Shown piece by piece: positions 1 through 6,959 of a DNA stretch of 14,873 nt. The notes beneath the pieces are model-generated. The model made no database searches. It saw only the letters and a program-made list of their open reading frames with translations, and was not told the DNA's origin. A program made the translations under genes and the position numbers. The DNA comes from Actinomycetota bacterium (GTDB lineage: Bacteria; Actinomycetota; UBA4738): assembly GCA_005885015.1 (NCBI GenBank), contig VAYG01000019.1, positions 1-14,873 of the forward strand, read 5' to 3'. Each line of letters opens with the position of its first letter. Positions within the stretch are counted from its first letter, which is position 1.

Positions 1-161
1 GGACGATCGCAGCTCTCCCCAGTGGCCCGGTCGGCGAGGACCAGCTCCCCAACCCACGGGTGACCCGGCCCGACCCGCTGTATTCCGTCGAGCAGTTGGC
101 CCGGCTCGTGCAGTCCGTCGATCAAGGAACTCGGGACTGCGTCAGGACGGGATGCAGGTGA
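1..161 (+). CDS. 3' end of an unidentified protein, truncated by the window edge
   Basis: An open frame enters from the left edge (frame of base 3) and stops with TGA at 159-161, giving about 52 residues. The composition looks like real protein: an acidic and proline-containing stretch, then PDPLYSVEQLARLVQSVD, which resembles a short amphipathic helix, and a tail with two cysteines (GTRDCVRTGCR). I do not recognise the family, and the N-terminal part lies outside the window. It converges on the minus-strand gene that ends at 166, with only 4 bases between the two stop codons, which is typical of neighbouring convergent genes and modestly supports it. It could still be a chance frame in GC-rich DNA. 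Confidence 0.4.
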   Translation, partial: TIAALPSGPVGEDQLPNPRVTRPDPLYSVEQLARLVQSVDQGTRDCVRTGCR

Positions 162-165
162 GGGC

Positions 166-576
166 CTAGCCGGGGAGGCGGTCCAGGAACGGATCCACCG
201 CGGCGTCGTTCTCGGCCATGCCCCAGACTTCGACCGCCTTCCCATCCTTGATGTGGAAGACCTGCACGTACTTCCACTCTGCGCTGGAGCCGTCCGGTCC
301 GGTGGCCCTGGCCGTCCCCAGCGTAACCACGTGTTCGTCGTTCCCCAGGATGTCGTGGATGTCGACATCCGGCGACGAGCCCATGGCCTGCGTCTGGCGG
401 ACGAACATGTCGAGGACCTTGGCCTTGCCCTCGTAGGCACCCGCCCACTTGCTGTTCCCCCCGACGTGCCAGACGACGTCGTCCGAGAGGTGCTCATCCA
501 TCCACCCCATGTCGCCCTTCTCGAAGGCCTCGAAGCCCTCCCGGGCGATCATGACGTTCGGATGCTCCTTCGCCAT
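166..576 (-). CDS. SnoaL/NTF2-like (ketosteroid-isomerase-fold) protein
   Basis: This 136-residue protein matches the size and pattern of the SnoaL-like NTF2 superfamily, small cone-shaped alpha+beta barrels. It starts with an N-terminal helix (VMIAREGFEAFEKGDM), followed by DEHLSDDVVWHVGG, the usual strand that lines the pocket. Next come YEGKAKVLDMFVRQ and a C-terminal sheet including WKYVQVFHIKDGKAVEVWG. Members are stress-related proteins, isomerases, hydrolases or cyclases; the fold does not fix the substrate, so no reaction is assigned. No signal peptide or membrane segment is visible, so it should be cytoplasmic. The ATG at 574-576 is preceded by a good AGGGAGGA ribosome-binding site about 6 bases upstream. 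It is divergent from the GH25 gene that starts at 667, so both promoters must lie in the 90 bases between them. Family assignment is fairly secure; function is unknown. Confidence 0.8.
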   Translation of the reverse strand: MAKEHPNVMIAREGFEAFEKGDMGWMDEHLSDDVVWHVGGNSKWAGAYEGKAKVLDMFVRQTQAMGSSPDVDIHDILGNDEHVVTLGTARATGPDGSSAEWKYVQVFHIKDGKAVEVWGMAENDAAVDPFLDRLPG

Positions 577-666
577 GACCCATCCTCCCTTCCCCGCTGA
601 CCGCGCTTCTGGTCGCCCCCACCCTACCGCTCCTTCCGGGGTGTGCGATGCGCCACGATAGAGGCG

Positions 667-1401
667 ATGTCCGAGTCAGCTTCGGGGGACCCGGGTGGGA
701 CGCCGCGAAGTCTTCGACGTGGTCGAACCTGGTCCCTGGTCGGGATCGGTGTGGTGGCGCTGCTTGCCGGTCTGGTCTCGGCCTTGTGGTACTTGTGGGT
801 GCCCAGCTGGCGCCCGCCCCTGGGGGCAGGAGAGCGCTACGGCATCGACGTGTCCGCCCATCAAGACACCATCGACTGGAACCGGGTGGCTGGCGACGGG
901 ATCGCGTTTGCCTACATCAAGGCCACCGAGGGTGGTGACTTCACCGACGATCGCTTCGAGGAGAACTGGCGCGGCGCCGGTCGGGCGGGATTGGATCGGG
1001 GGGCCTATCACTTCTTCACGCTGTGTACGGCCGGCGCGGATCAGGCTCGCCACTTCCTGGACGTGGCTCCTCCCGAGGAAGATGCCCTGCCACCCGCTGT
1101 CGACCTCGAGCTGGCGGGCAACTGCGGCGCTCGCCCCGGCGTGGGAGAGGTCGACGGGGAGCTCGGCGACTTCATCCGTCTGGTCGAGGAGGCGTGGGGG
1201 CGGAAGGTCGTCCTCTACGTGGGAGATGACTTCCAGAGGATGTATCCGGTCCTCGGGCGGCTCGACCGCCCGCTCTGGCTTCGCAGGTTTCTCCTACGAC
1301 CCAGCCTCAACGGCTGGGTGGTCTGGCAGTTGCACGGCCGTGCTCACGTCGAGGGAGTCACCGGCAGCGTGGATCTCGATGTGATGCGGTCGGCGCCCTG
1401 A
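667..1401 (+). CDS. Membrane-anchored GH25 (lysozyme-like) muramidase
   Basis: A protein of about 244 residues with a short basic cytoplasmic N-terminus (SLRRGR), one hydrophobic segment at roughly residues 22-45, and a GH25 catalytic domain from about residue 57 to the end. The domain opens with YGIDVSAHQDTIDW, the GH25 signature strand with Asp61, and continues with FAYIKATEG. It contains the DxE catalytic pair in AVDLEL (Asp146, Glu148). The end (VVWQLHG...GSVDLDVM) is also typical of the family. GH25 enzymes cleave the beta-1,4 bond between N-acetylmuramic acid and N-acetylglucosamine, so a role in cell-wall turnover outside the membrane is likely. The frame is open back to a GTG at 643, but the ATG at 667 leads directly into the basic N-terminus. 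No good Shine-Dalgarno sequence precedes it, so a leaderless transcript is possible. It has no recognisable cell-wall-binding repeats. Confidence 0.85.
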   Translation: MSESASGDPGGTPRSLRRGRTWSLVGIGVVALLAGLVSALWYLWVPSWRPPLGAGERYGIDVSAHQDTIDWNRVAGDGIAFAYIKATEGGDFTDDRFEENWRGAGRAGLDRGAYHFFTLCTAGADQARHFLDVAPPEEDALPPAVDLELAGNCGARPGVGEVDGELGDFIRLVEEAWGRKVVLYVGDDFQRMYPVLGRLDRPLWLRRFLLRPSLNGWVVWQLHGRAHVEGVTGSVDLDVMRSAP

Positions 1402-1453
1402 TCCAGCGGAGCCGGCTGGCTCCCAGGCAGCACGGGGTAGAGTGCCAGAGGCC

Positions 1454-1906
1454 ATGCGGCTCTATCTCGTTCAGCACGGAGAGGCCAGGAGCGAGGAGAA
1501 GGATCCCGAGCGACCGCTCACCGATCGCGGCGCAAGCGATGTCCGCCGGGTCGCCAAGCTCGCCACGGAAGCCGGCGGCGTAATGGTCGAGCGGATCCTC
1601 CACTCGGGCAAGACCCGAGCCCGGCGTACCGCTGAGATCTGGGCAGCGGAACTCGGCATCGCAGCGACCGAGGCGGACGGGCTGGCACCGATGGATGACC
1701 CCTCGGTTTGGGCGTCCCGGGTGGCCACCGAGGAGAACGACCTCATGCTCGTCGGCCACCTGCCTCATCTGGCCAGACTGGCGAGCCTGCTGCTCGTGGG
1801 CGATGTGGGGCGATCGATCGTCACGTTCCGGCTGGGCGGCCTGGTCGGCTTGGAGCAGGGGCCGGAGGGCTGGTCGGTTTGGCTCGCCCTTCCGCCTTCA
1901 CGTTGA
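1454..1906 (+). CDS. sixA: SixA-type phosphohistidine phosphatase (histidine phosphatase superfamily)
   Basis: A protein of about 150 residues that belongs to the histidine phosphatase superfamily, SixA-like branch. The N-terminus MRLYLVQHGEA carries the catalytic His8 in a QHG rather than the classical RHG motif; LVQHGEA is a recurring variant in this branch. DPERPLTDRGASDVRRVA and ILHSGKTRARRTAEIW (Arg55 likely binds phosphate) follow in the usual order, and the second catalytic histidine is H102 in LMLVGHLPHL. SixA removes phosphate from histidine of phosphotransfer proteins; the true substrate here is unknown. The preferred start is the ATG at 1454, because family members begin at MRLYLV; a GTG at 1442 would add four residues. 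TAGAGT at 1438-1443 could be a -10 box. The gene overlaps by nine bases the stub reading frame that converges from the other strand. Confidence 0.8.
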   Translation: MRLYLVQHGEARSEEKDPERPLTDRGASDVRRVAKLATEAGGVMVERILHSGKTRARRTAEIWAAELGIAATEADGLAPMDDPSVWASRVATEENDLMLVGHLPHLARLASLLLVGDVGRSIVTFRLGGLVGLEQGPEGWSVWLALPPSR

Positions 1907-2083
1907 TCGGCAAGGATCAAAGCCCCATGAGCCATGGTCGCTCAGCGCGAGCTCTCCAGGGATGTTCCCGTAGGAGCCGGGCACGCCGGCGTCGATGATC
2001 GTCACCTGGCCGGCTTCCTCCAACAGGTACGAATTGACGATGCTCCGATCACCGACCCGATTGATGCCCGGTGCGATCTTCAC
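1898..2083 (-). pseudogene. 5' stub of a metallo-beta-lactamase-fold hydrolase
   Basis: The frame begins with GTG at 2081-2083 and encodes 61 residues. The first ~45 (MKIAPGINRVGDRSIVNSYL, then QVTIIDAGVPGSYGNIPGEL) match the N-terminal beta-sandwich of metallo-beta-lactamase-fold proteins, including the conserved strand VTIIDAGVPG. The next expected element is the zinc-binding THxHxDH motif, and it is missing. Instead the last ~15 residues (ALSDHGSWGFDPCRST) are the opposite-strand reading of the SixA gene end and the spacer after it, with a likely breakpoint near 1945. The product cannot be an active metallohydrolase. It starts 15 bases downstream of the stop of another gene remnant, so the two were probably one operon. 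I read it as a truncation by deletion or recombination. Confidence 0.6.
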
Positions 2084-2098
2084 AAGGAACCTATCCCT

Positions 2099-2410
2099 CT
2101 ATCCCGGGTACAGCACCGCCTGGGCGGCGAACACGCAGTCGCTACCGTGAGCGGTGACCGTCACGGTGGCGATGCTGGTCAAGGGGCCGGTGAGGCGGGC
2201 GAGCTGGAGCGTCCCGAAGTGGTGCTCACGGGGCAGGACGGCAAAGTTGTCCGCGACGTTCTGGAAGTAGAAGTCGTTCTCGCTCTCGGCGAAGGTGATG
2301 TACGCAGGAACGCCAGGGTCCTCCCAGTGGAACCCTATTTGCCCGGCGGTGCACCGACCCGAACAGGGACTACCACCCCAGCGGCAGACCGAGGAACCCG
2401 AAGCGGCAGG
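2099..2410 (-). pseudogene. C-terminal remnant of an unrecognised protein
   Basis: The minus-strand frame is open from an upstream stop at 2411-2413 to a TAG at 2099-2101, about 103 codons, but contains no ATG, GTG or TTG in its first half. From about 2341 on it looks strongly protein-like: GFHWEDPGVPAYITFAESEN, then DFYFQNVADNFAVLP, then LQLARLTGPLTSIATVTV and CVFAAQAVLYPG before the stop. Upstream of 2341 it becomes cysteine-rich and less convincing, so the conserved part seems to start abruptly. I do not recognise the family. It lies 15 bases before the metallo-beta-lactamase-fold stub on the same strand, which suggests the remains of a two-gene operon. A functional gene with a non-standard start is possible but less likely. 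Confidence 0.45.
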
Positions 2411-2415
2411 CTAGG

Positions 2416-2459
2416 CTGTCCCCGATGACATGACACACCTGTCCACGATGCGCGACACA
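2416..2459 (-). repeat. Tandem pair of imperfect 22-bp direct repeats next to tRNA-Leu
   Basis: Read on the minus strand, copy 1 (2459-2439) and copy 2 (2437-2416) share the same three blocks in order: TGTGTC, then CATCG, then GGACAG, separated by 4-5 variable bases and by one base. That is 17 identical positions per copy at a period of 22 bp. The pair begins six bases after the CCA end of tRNA-Leu. TGTGTC/GGACAG-rich tandem blocks are reminiscent of the transposase-binding ends of IS481-like insertion sequences, but no transposase gene or opposite end is visible here. The repeat itself is seen directly; its mobile-element origin is inference. Confidence 0.55.
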
Positions 2460-2465
2460 TCACAC

Positions 2466-2554
<89 letters not shown>

Positions 2555-2566
2555 GGGCTCGGGTCG

Positions 2567-2572
2567 ATTCTA
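2567..2572 (-). promoter_or_regulatory. Candidate -10 box of the tRNA-Leu promoter
   Basis: On the minus strand TAGAAT (five of six matches to TATAAT) ends 12 bases before the first base of tRNA-Leu, a suitable distance for a short 5' leader. No clear -35 hexamer is visible in the very GC-rich stretch upstream. It lies in the 36-base gap between the secG stop and the tRNA, so the tRNA may have its own promoter as well as read-through from secG. Confidence 0.35.
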
Positions 2573-2590
2573 CCGGGGCCGGGGAGAGGC

Positions 2591-2815
2591 CTAGGTCCAC
2601 TTCCAGGCCAGCCAGAACGTGGTAGCGCCGAAGAGGCACGCGGTGACGATGGTGACCCGATCGAGGTTGCGTTCGATGGACGTCCCACCGGACAGCCCGC
2701 CGCCGCCCCCGAACATGTCCGACAGCCCGCCTCCCTTACCCGAATGCAGGAGGACGAACACGATCAGGAACAGCGAAGCGATCAGGTGGATGACGAGAAC
2801 GCCGATGGTGAGCAC
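2591..2815 (-). CDS. secG: SecG preprotein translocase subunit
   Basis: A 74-residue protein with the SecG layout. A first membrane helix at about residues 3-23 (IGVLVIHLIASLFLIVFVLL) is followed by a conserved Gly-rich cytoplasmic loop HSGKGGGLSDMFGGGGGLSG, then GTSIERNLDRVT, and a second helix at about 54-71. SecG assists SecYE in pushing secreted proteins across the membrane. The start is GTG at 2815 with only a weak GGG-type ribosome-binding site; no other in-frame start is seen upstream. In many actinobacteria secG directly follows tpiA and precedes tRNA-Leu. Here the tRNA link is kept but apgM and a peptide transporter operon lie between tpiA and secG. It is separated from the transporter's last gene by 64 bases. 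Confidence 0.9.
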   Translation of the reverse strand: MLTIGVLVIHLIASLFLIVFVLLHSGKGGGLSDMFGGGGGLSGGTSIERNLDRVTIVTACLFGATTFWLAWKWT

Positions 2816-2841
2816 CCCAGCATGATACCGGCTGATCCCGG

Positions 2842-2869
2842 GGCCGACCGGTGCGACCCGGGTCCGGCC
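2842..2869 (-). terminator. Weak GC-rich hairpin between the transporter operon and secG
   Basis: On the minus strand GGCCGGACC pairs with GGTCGGCC with one bulged base and an 11-base loop, eleven bases after the stop codon of the last transporter gene. There is no T-rich tract, so this is not a classical intrinsic terminator. It may be an mRNA 3' end stabiliser, or chance in GC-rich DNA. Confidence 0.25.
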
Positions 2870-2879
2870 AAGCGCCGGG

Positions 2880-3947
2880 CTAGGACCCGGCCTCGGCCTC
2901 CTCGGAGATGACGGCCCGGTCCTCCAATGGGAAGTGGCAGGCGGCCACCTGCCCCCTGTGGTGGGGAAGGAGCTCGGGCTCCTCCTCCCTGCAGATGGGG
3001 AACTGGGCCCGAGGACACCTCGGGTGGAACCGGCAGCCGGAGGGAGGGTTGATCGGAGACGGCACGTCTCCCTCCAGGATGATCCGCTTCTTCATGGCCG
3101 CCAGGTCCGGGTCCGGGATGGGGACCGCGGACATCAGGGCCCCCGTGTAGGGGTGCTTGGGGTTCTCGTAGAGCGTGTCCCCGGGCGCCATCTCCACGAT
3201 CTTGCCGAGGTACATGACGGCGACCCGGTCCGACACGTGCTTGACCACGGACAGGTCGTGGGCGATGAACAGGTAGGTCAGGTTGAACTCGTCCTGGAGG
3301 TCCTCCAGGAGGTTCAGGATCTGGGCCTGGATCGACACGTCCAGGGCGGACACGGGCTCGTCGGCCACGATCAGCCGGGGACGGAGGGCCAGGGCCCGGG
3401 CGAACCCGATGCGCTGGCGCTGGCCGCCCGAGAACGCGTGGGGATAGCGGTTGTAGTGCTCGGGGTTCAGGCCGACCAGCTCCATGAGCTGGCGGACCTC
3501 GTCCCTGATCTTGTTGCGGGGGACGGTGCCGTGCAGCCTGAACGGCTCGCCGATGATGGCCCCGACCGTCTTGCGGGGGTTCAGCGACGCGTAGGGGTCC
3601 TGGAAGATCATCTGCATGTTCCGGCGGAGGGCTCGAAGGTCCCGCCCCTTCAGGAAGGTGATGTCGTCCCCGTCGAAGAAGATGCGGCCCCCGGAGAGCG
3701 GGTACAGGCGCATCACCAGGCGGGCCAGCGTGGACTTCCCGCACCCCGTCTCCCCCACCAGGCCGAGCGTCTCACCCGCGTTGATCTCCAGATCGACGCC
3801 GTCCACCGCGTGGACCTGCCCGATCTTCTTCTGGAAGATGATCCCCCTGGTCAACGGGAAGTGCTTCATGACACCTTCCAGCTTGACCAGCGGCTTGCGC
3901 TCGGTCATGGACGTGGCTTCCGTGCGCTCGTTCACCTGGACGCTCAT
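2880..3947 (-). CDS. dppF: Oligopeptide ABC transporter ATP-binding protein (DppF/OppF type)
   Basis: A 355-residue ATPase that drives peptide import at the cytoplasmic face of the membrane. All ABC motifs are present: Walker A GETGCGKS (65-72), Q-loop FQDP (115-118), signature FSGGQRQR (172-179), Walker B LIVADEP (192-198) and the switch histidine H230. The C-terminal oligopeptide-transporter extension carries four cysteines at 305, 311, 319 and 337 (C-x5-C-x7-C-x17-C), the pattern that binds a [4Fe-4S] cluster in this ATPase family. Its ATG at 3947 overlaps the stop of the preceding ATPase gene as ATGA, so the two are translationally coupled and probably form a heterodimer. The internal ATG at 3908 (MTERKPLVKLEGV) is an alternative start nearer the usual N-terminus. 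The choice between Dpp, Opp or another peptide specificity cannot be made from sequence. Confidence 0.92.
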   Translation of the reverse strand: MSVQVNERTEATSMTERKPLVKLEGVMKHFPLTRGIIFQKKIGQVHAVDGVDLEINAGETLGLVGETGCGKSTLARLVMRLYPLSGGRIFFDGDDITFLKGRDLRALRRNMQMIFQDPYASLNPRKTVGAIIGEPFRLHGTVPRNKIRDEVRQLMELVGLNPEHYNRYPHAFSGGQRQRIGFARALALRPRLIVADEPVSALDVSIQAQILNLLEDLQDEFNLTYLFIAHDLSVVKHVSDRVAVMYLGKIVEMAPGDTLYENPKHPYTGALMSAVPIPDPDLAAMKKRIILEGDVPSPINPPSGCRFHPRCPRAQFPICREEEPELLPHHRGQVAACHFPLEDRAVISEEAEAGS

Positions 3948-4957
3948 GCCCGGACAAGCACCTCCTCCTTCAGGATGCGCTCCTTCTCATCGAGCGGCAG
4001 GTGGCACGCCGACGCGTGATGCCCGTTCACCGGGAGGAGCTGGGGGATCTCCCGCCGGCAGATGCTCATCACGTAAGGACACCGGGGATTGAAGGGGCAT
4101 CCCGGCGGAACGAAGATCAGGGAGGGCGGCTGGCCCTTGATCGGACGCAGGCGCTCGGTCCTGCTCTGGTCGATGCGGCTGATCGACTGGAGGAGCCCCC
4201 ACGTGTAGGGGTGGTGCGCCCCGTAGTAGATGTCCCGTCGGTCCCCGAACTCTGCCATCTTCCCCGCGTACATGACCATGATGTCGTCGCAGTGCTCGGC
4301 CACCACCCCGAGGTCGTGGGTGATCAGGACGACGGCCGCGTCGAACTCTTCTTTCAGCCGGTCGATCAGGTCGAGGATCTGCGCCTGGACGGTCACGTCC
4401 AGAGCCGTGGTGGGCTCGTCGGCGATCAGGAGGTCGGGGTTCAGGGCCAGGGCCATGGCGATCATGGCCCGCTGGCGCATCCCGCCCGAGAACTCGTGGG
4501 GGTACTGGCGGGCCCGCTCCCGCGGCTGGGGGATGCCCACGAGCTGGAGCAGGTTGATGGCCTCCTCCACCCCCTCCTTCTTGGACAGGCCCCGGTGGAC
4601 CTGGAACACCTCGGAGATCTGGCTCCCCACCCGGTGCACGGGGTTCAGGGCGGTCAGAGGGTCCTGAAAGATCATGCTGATCTTGGCTCCCCGGATATGG
4701 CGCATCTCCTCCGTGGGGATCTTCAGCAGGTCTTGGCCCCGGAACAGGACCTCGCCCTGGATGCGGGCCTCCTTCCTGGTGACCAGGCCCAGCACGGTGA
4801 GGAAGCTGACGCTCTTCCCCGACCCCGACTCCCCCACCACCCCGAGGGTCTCGCCGGGGGCCACGGAGAACGAGACTCCGTCCACGGCCTTGACCAGGCC
4901 GTCTTCCGTGGGGAAGTGGACCTTCAGGTTCTTGACTTCGAGGAGGGGCTCAGCCAA
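3944..4957 (-). CDS. dppD: Oligopeptide ABC transporter ATP-binding protein (DppD/OppD type)
   Basis: A 337-residue partner ATPase. The motifs are Walker A GESGSGKS (42-49), Q-loop MIFQDP (95-100), signature FSGGMRQR (156-163), Walker B LLIADEP (176-182) and H-loop His214. The C-terminal domain has VPPGCPFNPRCPYVMSIC followed by a fourth cysteine: Cys287, 293, 300 and 318 (C-x5-C-x6-C-x17-C), consistent with an iron-sulfur site described for DppD-type ATPases. Start: the reading frame begins with the rare codon TTG at 4955-4957, preceded by GTGGGGG eight or so bases upstream; no ATG lies close and this start gives the family-normal MAEPLLEVKNLKVHF. It follows dppC by 15 bases and overlaps dppF by four. 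D and F should form the nucleotide-hydrolysing pair under the two permeases. Confidence 0.92.
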   Translation of the reverse strand: MAEPLLEVKNLKVHFPTEDGLVKAVDGVSFSVAPGETLGVVGESGSGKSVSFLTVLGLVTRKEARIQGEVLFRGQDLLKIPTEEMRHIRGAKISMIFQDPLTALNPVHRVGSQISEVFQVHRGLSKKEGVEEAINLLQLVGIPQPRERARQYPHEFSGGMRQRAMIAMALALNPDLLIADEPTTALDVTVQAQILDLIDRLKEEFDAAVVLITHDLGVVAEHCDDIMVMYAGKMAEFGDRRDIYYGAHHPYTWGLLQSISRIDQSRTERLRPIKGQPPSLIFVPPGCPFNPRCPYVMSICRREIPQLLPVNGHHASACHLPLDEKERILKEEVLVRA

Positions 4958-4972
4958 CGGGCGCCCCCACGC

Positions 4973-5947
4973 TCATTCCTTCGACCCCAGCTTCTGGTGC
5001 GGGTCGAGGGCGTCCCGAAGGCCGTCACCGAGGAAGTTCACGCACAAGACGGCGAGCAGGATGGCGAGCCCCGGGAACCACGTCAAGCCCGGGGCCACCT
5101 TGATGAACCCGCGGGCGTCGTTGAGGAGGTTCCCCCAGGTCGGCGTGGGCGGCTGGACCCCGAATCCCAGGAAGGACAGGGCGGACTCGGTGAGGATGGC
5201 CGCAGCCACCCCCAGCGTGGCGTTGACGATGATCGGCCCCATCGCGTTGGGCAGCATGTGGTAGAAGATGATTCGGGAGTCCTTCGCCCCCGACGCCCTG
5301 GCGGCCTCGACGAACTCCTTCTCCTTCAGGGACAGGAACACCCCGCGGACGATGCGCGCGTCGGGCATCCAGAAGAACAGCGACAGGATCAGGATCGTGT
5401 GCACCAGGCTGCTCCCGGGAAGGAACTTGTCCAGGAACCGGGCCCCGATCAGCAGCACCACCAGGAAGGGGATGGCCAGGAACAGGTCGGTGACGCGCAT
5501 CAGGGCGTTGTCGAGCCAGCCTCCGTAGTAACCCGCGATGCCCCCGACGATTCCTCCGATCACCCCGGCCGAAATGGCCACGGAGAGTCCGACCAGCAGG
5601 GAGATCCGCCCTCCGTACATGACCCGGGTGAACTCATCGCGCCCGAGGTTGTCGGTGCCGAGCCAGTGGGCGCTGCCGGGCCCGAGCAACCGCCGGAACA
5701 GGTTCAGCTGACTGAAGTTGTATTGGGAGATGAGCGGGATGAACAGGGTGAGTAGCCCGAGCAGGATGAGGATCGACAGGCTGGCGATGGCCAGCTTGTG
5801 CCGCTTGAACCGGCGCCAGGCCAGCTGGCGGGTGCTGAGGACTCGTTCGTGGATAGCGGCCGGGACCTCCGGGGCCGAGACGTCGGTCTCCACGGGCAAG
5901 GGCTGGGTTGCCGCGGCAACTCGCTCGATCTGGTCCTGGTCACGCAT
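4973..5947 (-). CDS. dppC: Oligopeptide ABC transporter permease (DppC/OppC type)
   Basis: A 324-residue inner-membrane permease. About 45 hydrophilic cytoplasmic residues come first, then RRFKRHKLAIASLSILILLG, the typical entry to the first membrane helix. A short extracytoplasmic loop with HWLGTDNLGRDEFTRVMYGG, the hallmark of the C-type subunit, follows, and then five further hydrophobic segments. The EAA loop that docks onto the ATPases is EFVEAARASGAKDSRIIFYH, followed by MLPNAMGPI. The C-terminus NFLGDGLRDALDP is also family-typical. The ATG at 5947 overlaps the end of dppB by eight bases (ATGCGTGA), so expression is coupled. With DppB it forms the transmembrane channel for peptides delivered by the lipoprotein encoded upstream. 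Confidence 0.92.
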   Translation of the reverse strand: MRDQDQIERVAAATQPLPVETDVSAPEVPAAIHERVLSTRQLAWRRFKRHKLAIASLSILILLGLLTLFIPLISQYNFSQLNLFRRLLGPGSAHWLGTDNLGRDEFTRVMYGGRISLLVGLSVAISAGVIGGIVGGIAGYYGGWLDNALMRVTDLFLAIPFLVVLLIGARFLDKFLPGSSLVHTILILSLFFWMPDARIVRGVFLSLKEKEFVEAARASGAKDSRIIFYHMLPNAMGPIIVNATLGVAAAILTESALSFLGFGVQPPTPTWGNLLNDARGFIKVAPGLTWFPGLAILLAVLCVNFLGDGLRDALDPHQKLGSKE

Positions 5948-6917
5948 AGCGGATCCTCGGGTCGAGAACGGCGTACAGGATGTCGGCAGCGAGGTTGAAG
6001 ATGATCACGAAGAACACGGCCACCATCATCCAGGGCAGGATCTGTTGGTAGTCCCCCCGGAACAGGGCATCGACGAAGTACCGCCCCATCCCCGGATATT
6101 CGAAGATGGCCTCGGTGATGATCAGGCCCCCGGCGATGGCCCCCACATCGATGGCCACTTGGGTGGTCAGGGGGATGAGCGCGTTGCGCATGGCGTGCCG
6201 GACGATCACCCGGCTCTCCTTCAGCCCCTTGGCCCGGGCCGTCCTCAGGTAGTCGCTGTGCAGCACCTCGAGCATGCTGGCTCGCATGTAGCGGCTGTAC
6301 ACCGCGATGATCTGCACGGACAGCACGAGCATGGGCAACACCAGGTGACGGGCCCTGTCGATCAAGTTGAACCCGGAGCTGCCGGGCTGGCTCAGGCCGG
6401 CCGTGTAGAAGATCGGGGACGTCAGATGTAACCACTTGGTCAGGTACACCCCGAAGAAGATCTGGAGGAGCAGGGCGAACCAGAAGTTGGGCATGGACAG
6501 CCCGAGGAAGGCCACGCTGGTGGAGAAGTGGTCGAACCACGAGTACTGCCGTAAGGCCGAATACACCCCGATCCCAACCCCGACCAGCAGGGAGAACGCG
6601 GTGGCGATGCCCCCGAGCACGATCGTGTTGACCAGCGCCGACTGGATGTCCGGGTAGACGGGCCGGTCCGACAGCAGCGAGCTGCCCCAATTGCCCCGAA
6701 GGAACTTCGTCAGCCAGGTCCAGTACTGCTGGACCGGAGACTTGTCCAAGCCAAGCTCGTGCTTGACCCGGATGATGTCCGCCTTGCTGACCCGGGGGTT
6801 GATGGCGGCCCCGCCCAGCGGATCGAACGTGCTCCGGACGACGGCGAAGACCAGGACGCTGGAGATCAGGAGGATCGGGATGGCGAAAATGAGCCGGCGG
6901 ATGATGTACCGATACAT
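5940..6917 (-). CDS. dppB: Oligopeptide ABC transporter permease (DppB/OppB type)
   Basis: A 325-residue permease starting with MYRYIIRRLIFAIPILLISS, the standard first helix of B-type subunits. The extracytoplasmic segment KHELGLDKSPVQQYWTWL and FLRGNWGSSLLSDRPV follow, then five more membrane helices. The EAA coupling loop is YLRTARAKGLKESRVIVRHA followed by MRNALIP, and the C-terminus ADILYAVLDPRIRYA is typical. The ATG at 6917 is preceded by GAGGAGAGCG, a clear ribosome-binding site. A consensus TATAAT box and a strong hairpin lie between it and the binding-protein gene, so dppBCDF may also be transcribed separately. Peptide transport is the best call; related nickel or opine systems share this architecture. 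Confidence 0.92.
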   Translation of the reverse strand: MYRYIIRRLIFAIPILLISSVLVFAVVRSTFDPLGGAAINPRVSKADIIRVKHELGLDKSPVQQYWTWLTKFLRGNWGSSLLSDRPVYPDIQSALVNTIVLGGIATAFSLLVGVGIGVYSALRQYSWFDHFSTSVAFLGLSMPNFWFALLLQIFFGVYLTKWLHLTSPIFYTAGLSQPGSSGFNLIDRARHLVLPMLVLSVQIIAVYSRYMRASMLEVLHSDYLRTARAKGLKESRVIVRHAMRNALIPLTTQVAIDVGAIAGGLIITEAIFEYPGMGRYFVDALFRGDYQQILPWMMVAVFFVIIFNLAADILYAVLDPRIRYA

Positions 6918-6944
6918 CGCTCTCCTCGATTCCGGATCGGCGCC

Positions 6945-6950
6945 ATTATA
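6945..6950 (-). promoter_or_regulatory. Candidate internal promoter (-10 TATAAT) ahead of dppB
   Basis: On the minus strand a perfect TATAAT stands 27 bases before the dppB ATG, in a region where A/T-rich hexamers are otherwise rare. The predicted start of transcription would leave a 5' leader of about 20 bases that includes the GAGGAGAGCG ribosome-binding site. No consensus -35 box is seen 16-18 bases upstream. Confidence 0.45.
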
Positions 6951-6959
6951 GGTCGGAGA

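Noticed and set aside
577..666. Regulatory region between the divergent NTF2-like and GH25 genes
   Set aside because: No convincing -35/-10 pair or operator palindrome could be seen; only weak A/T hexamers near the GH25 start.
4001..5755. Very long plus-strand open frame (584 codons) opposite the transporter genes
   Set aside because: It is the antisense shadow of dppD and dppC in GC-rich DNA; it is rich in Gly, Asp, Arg, His and Val in the pattern expected from reversed codons and has no recognisable domain.
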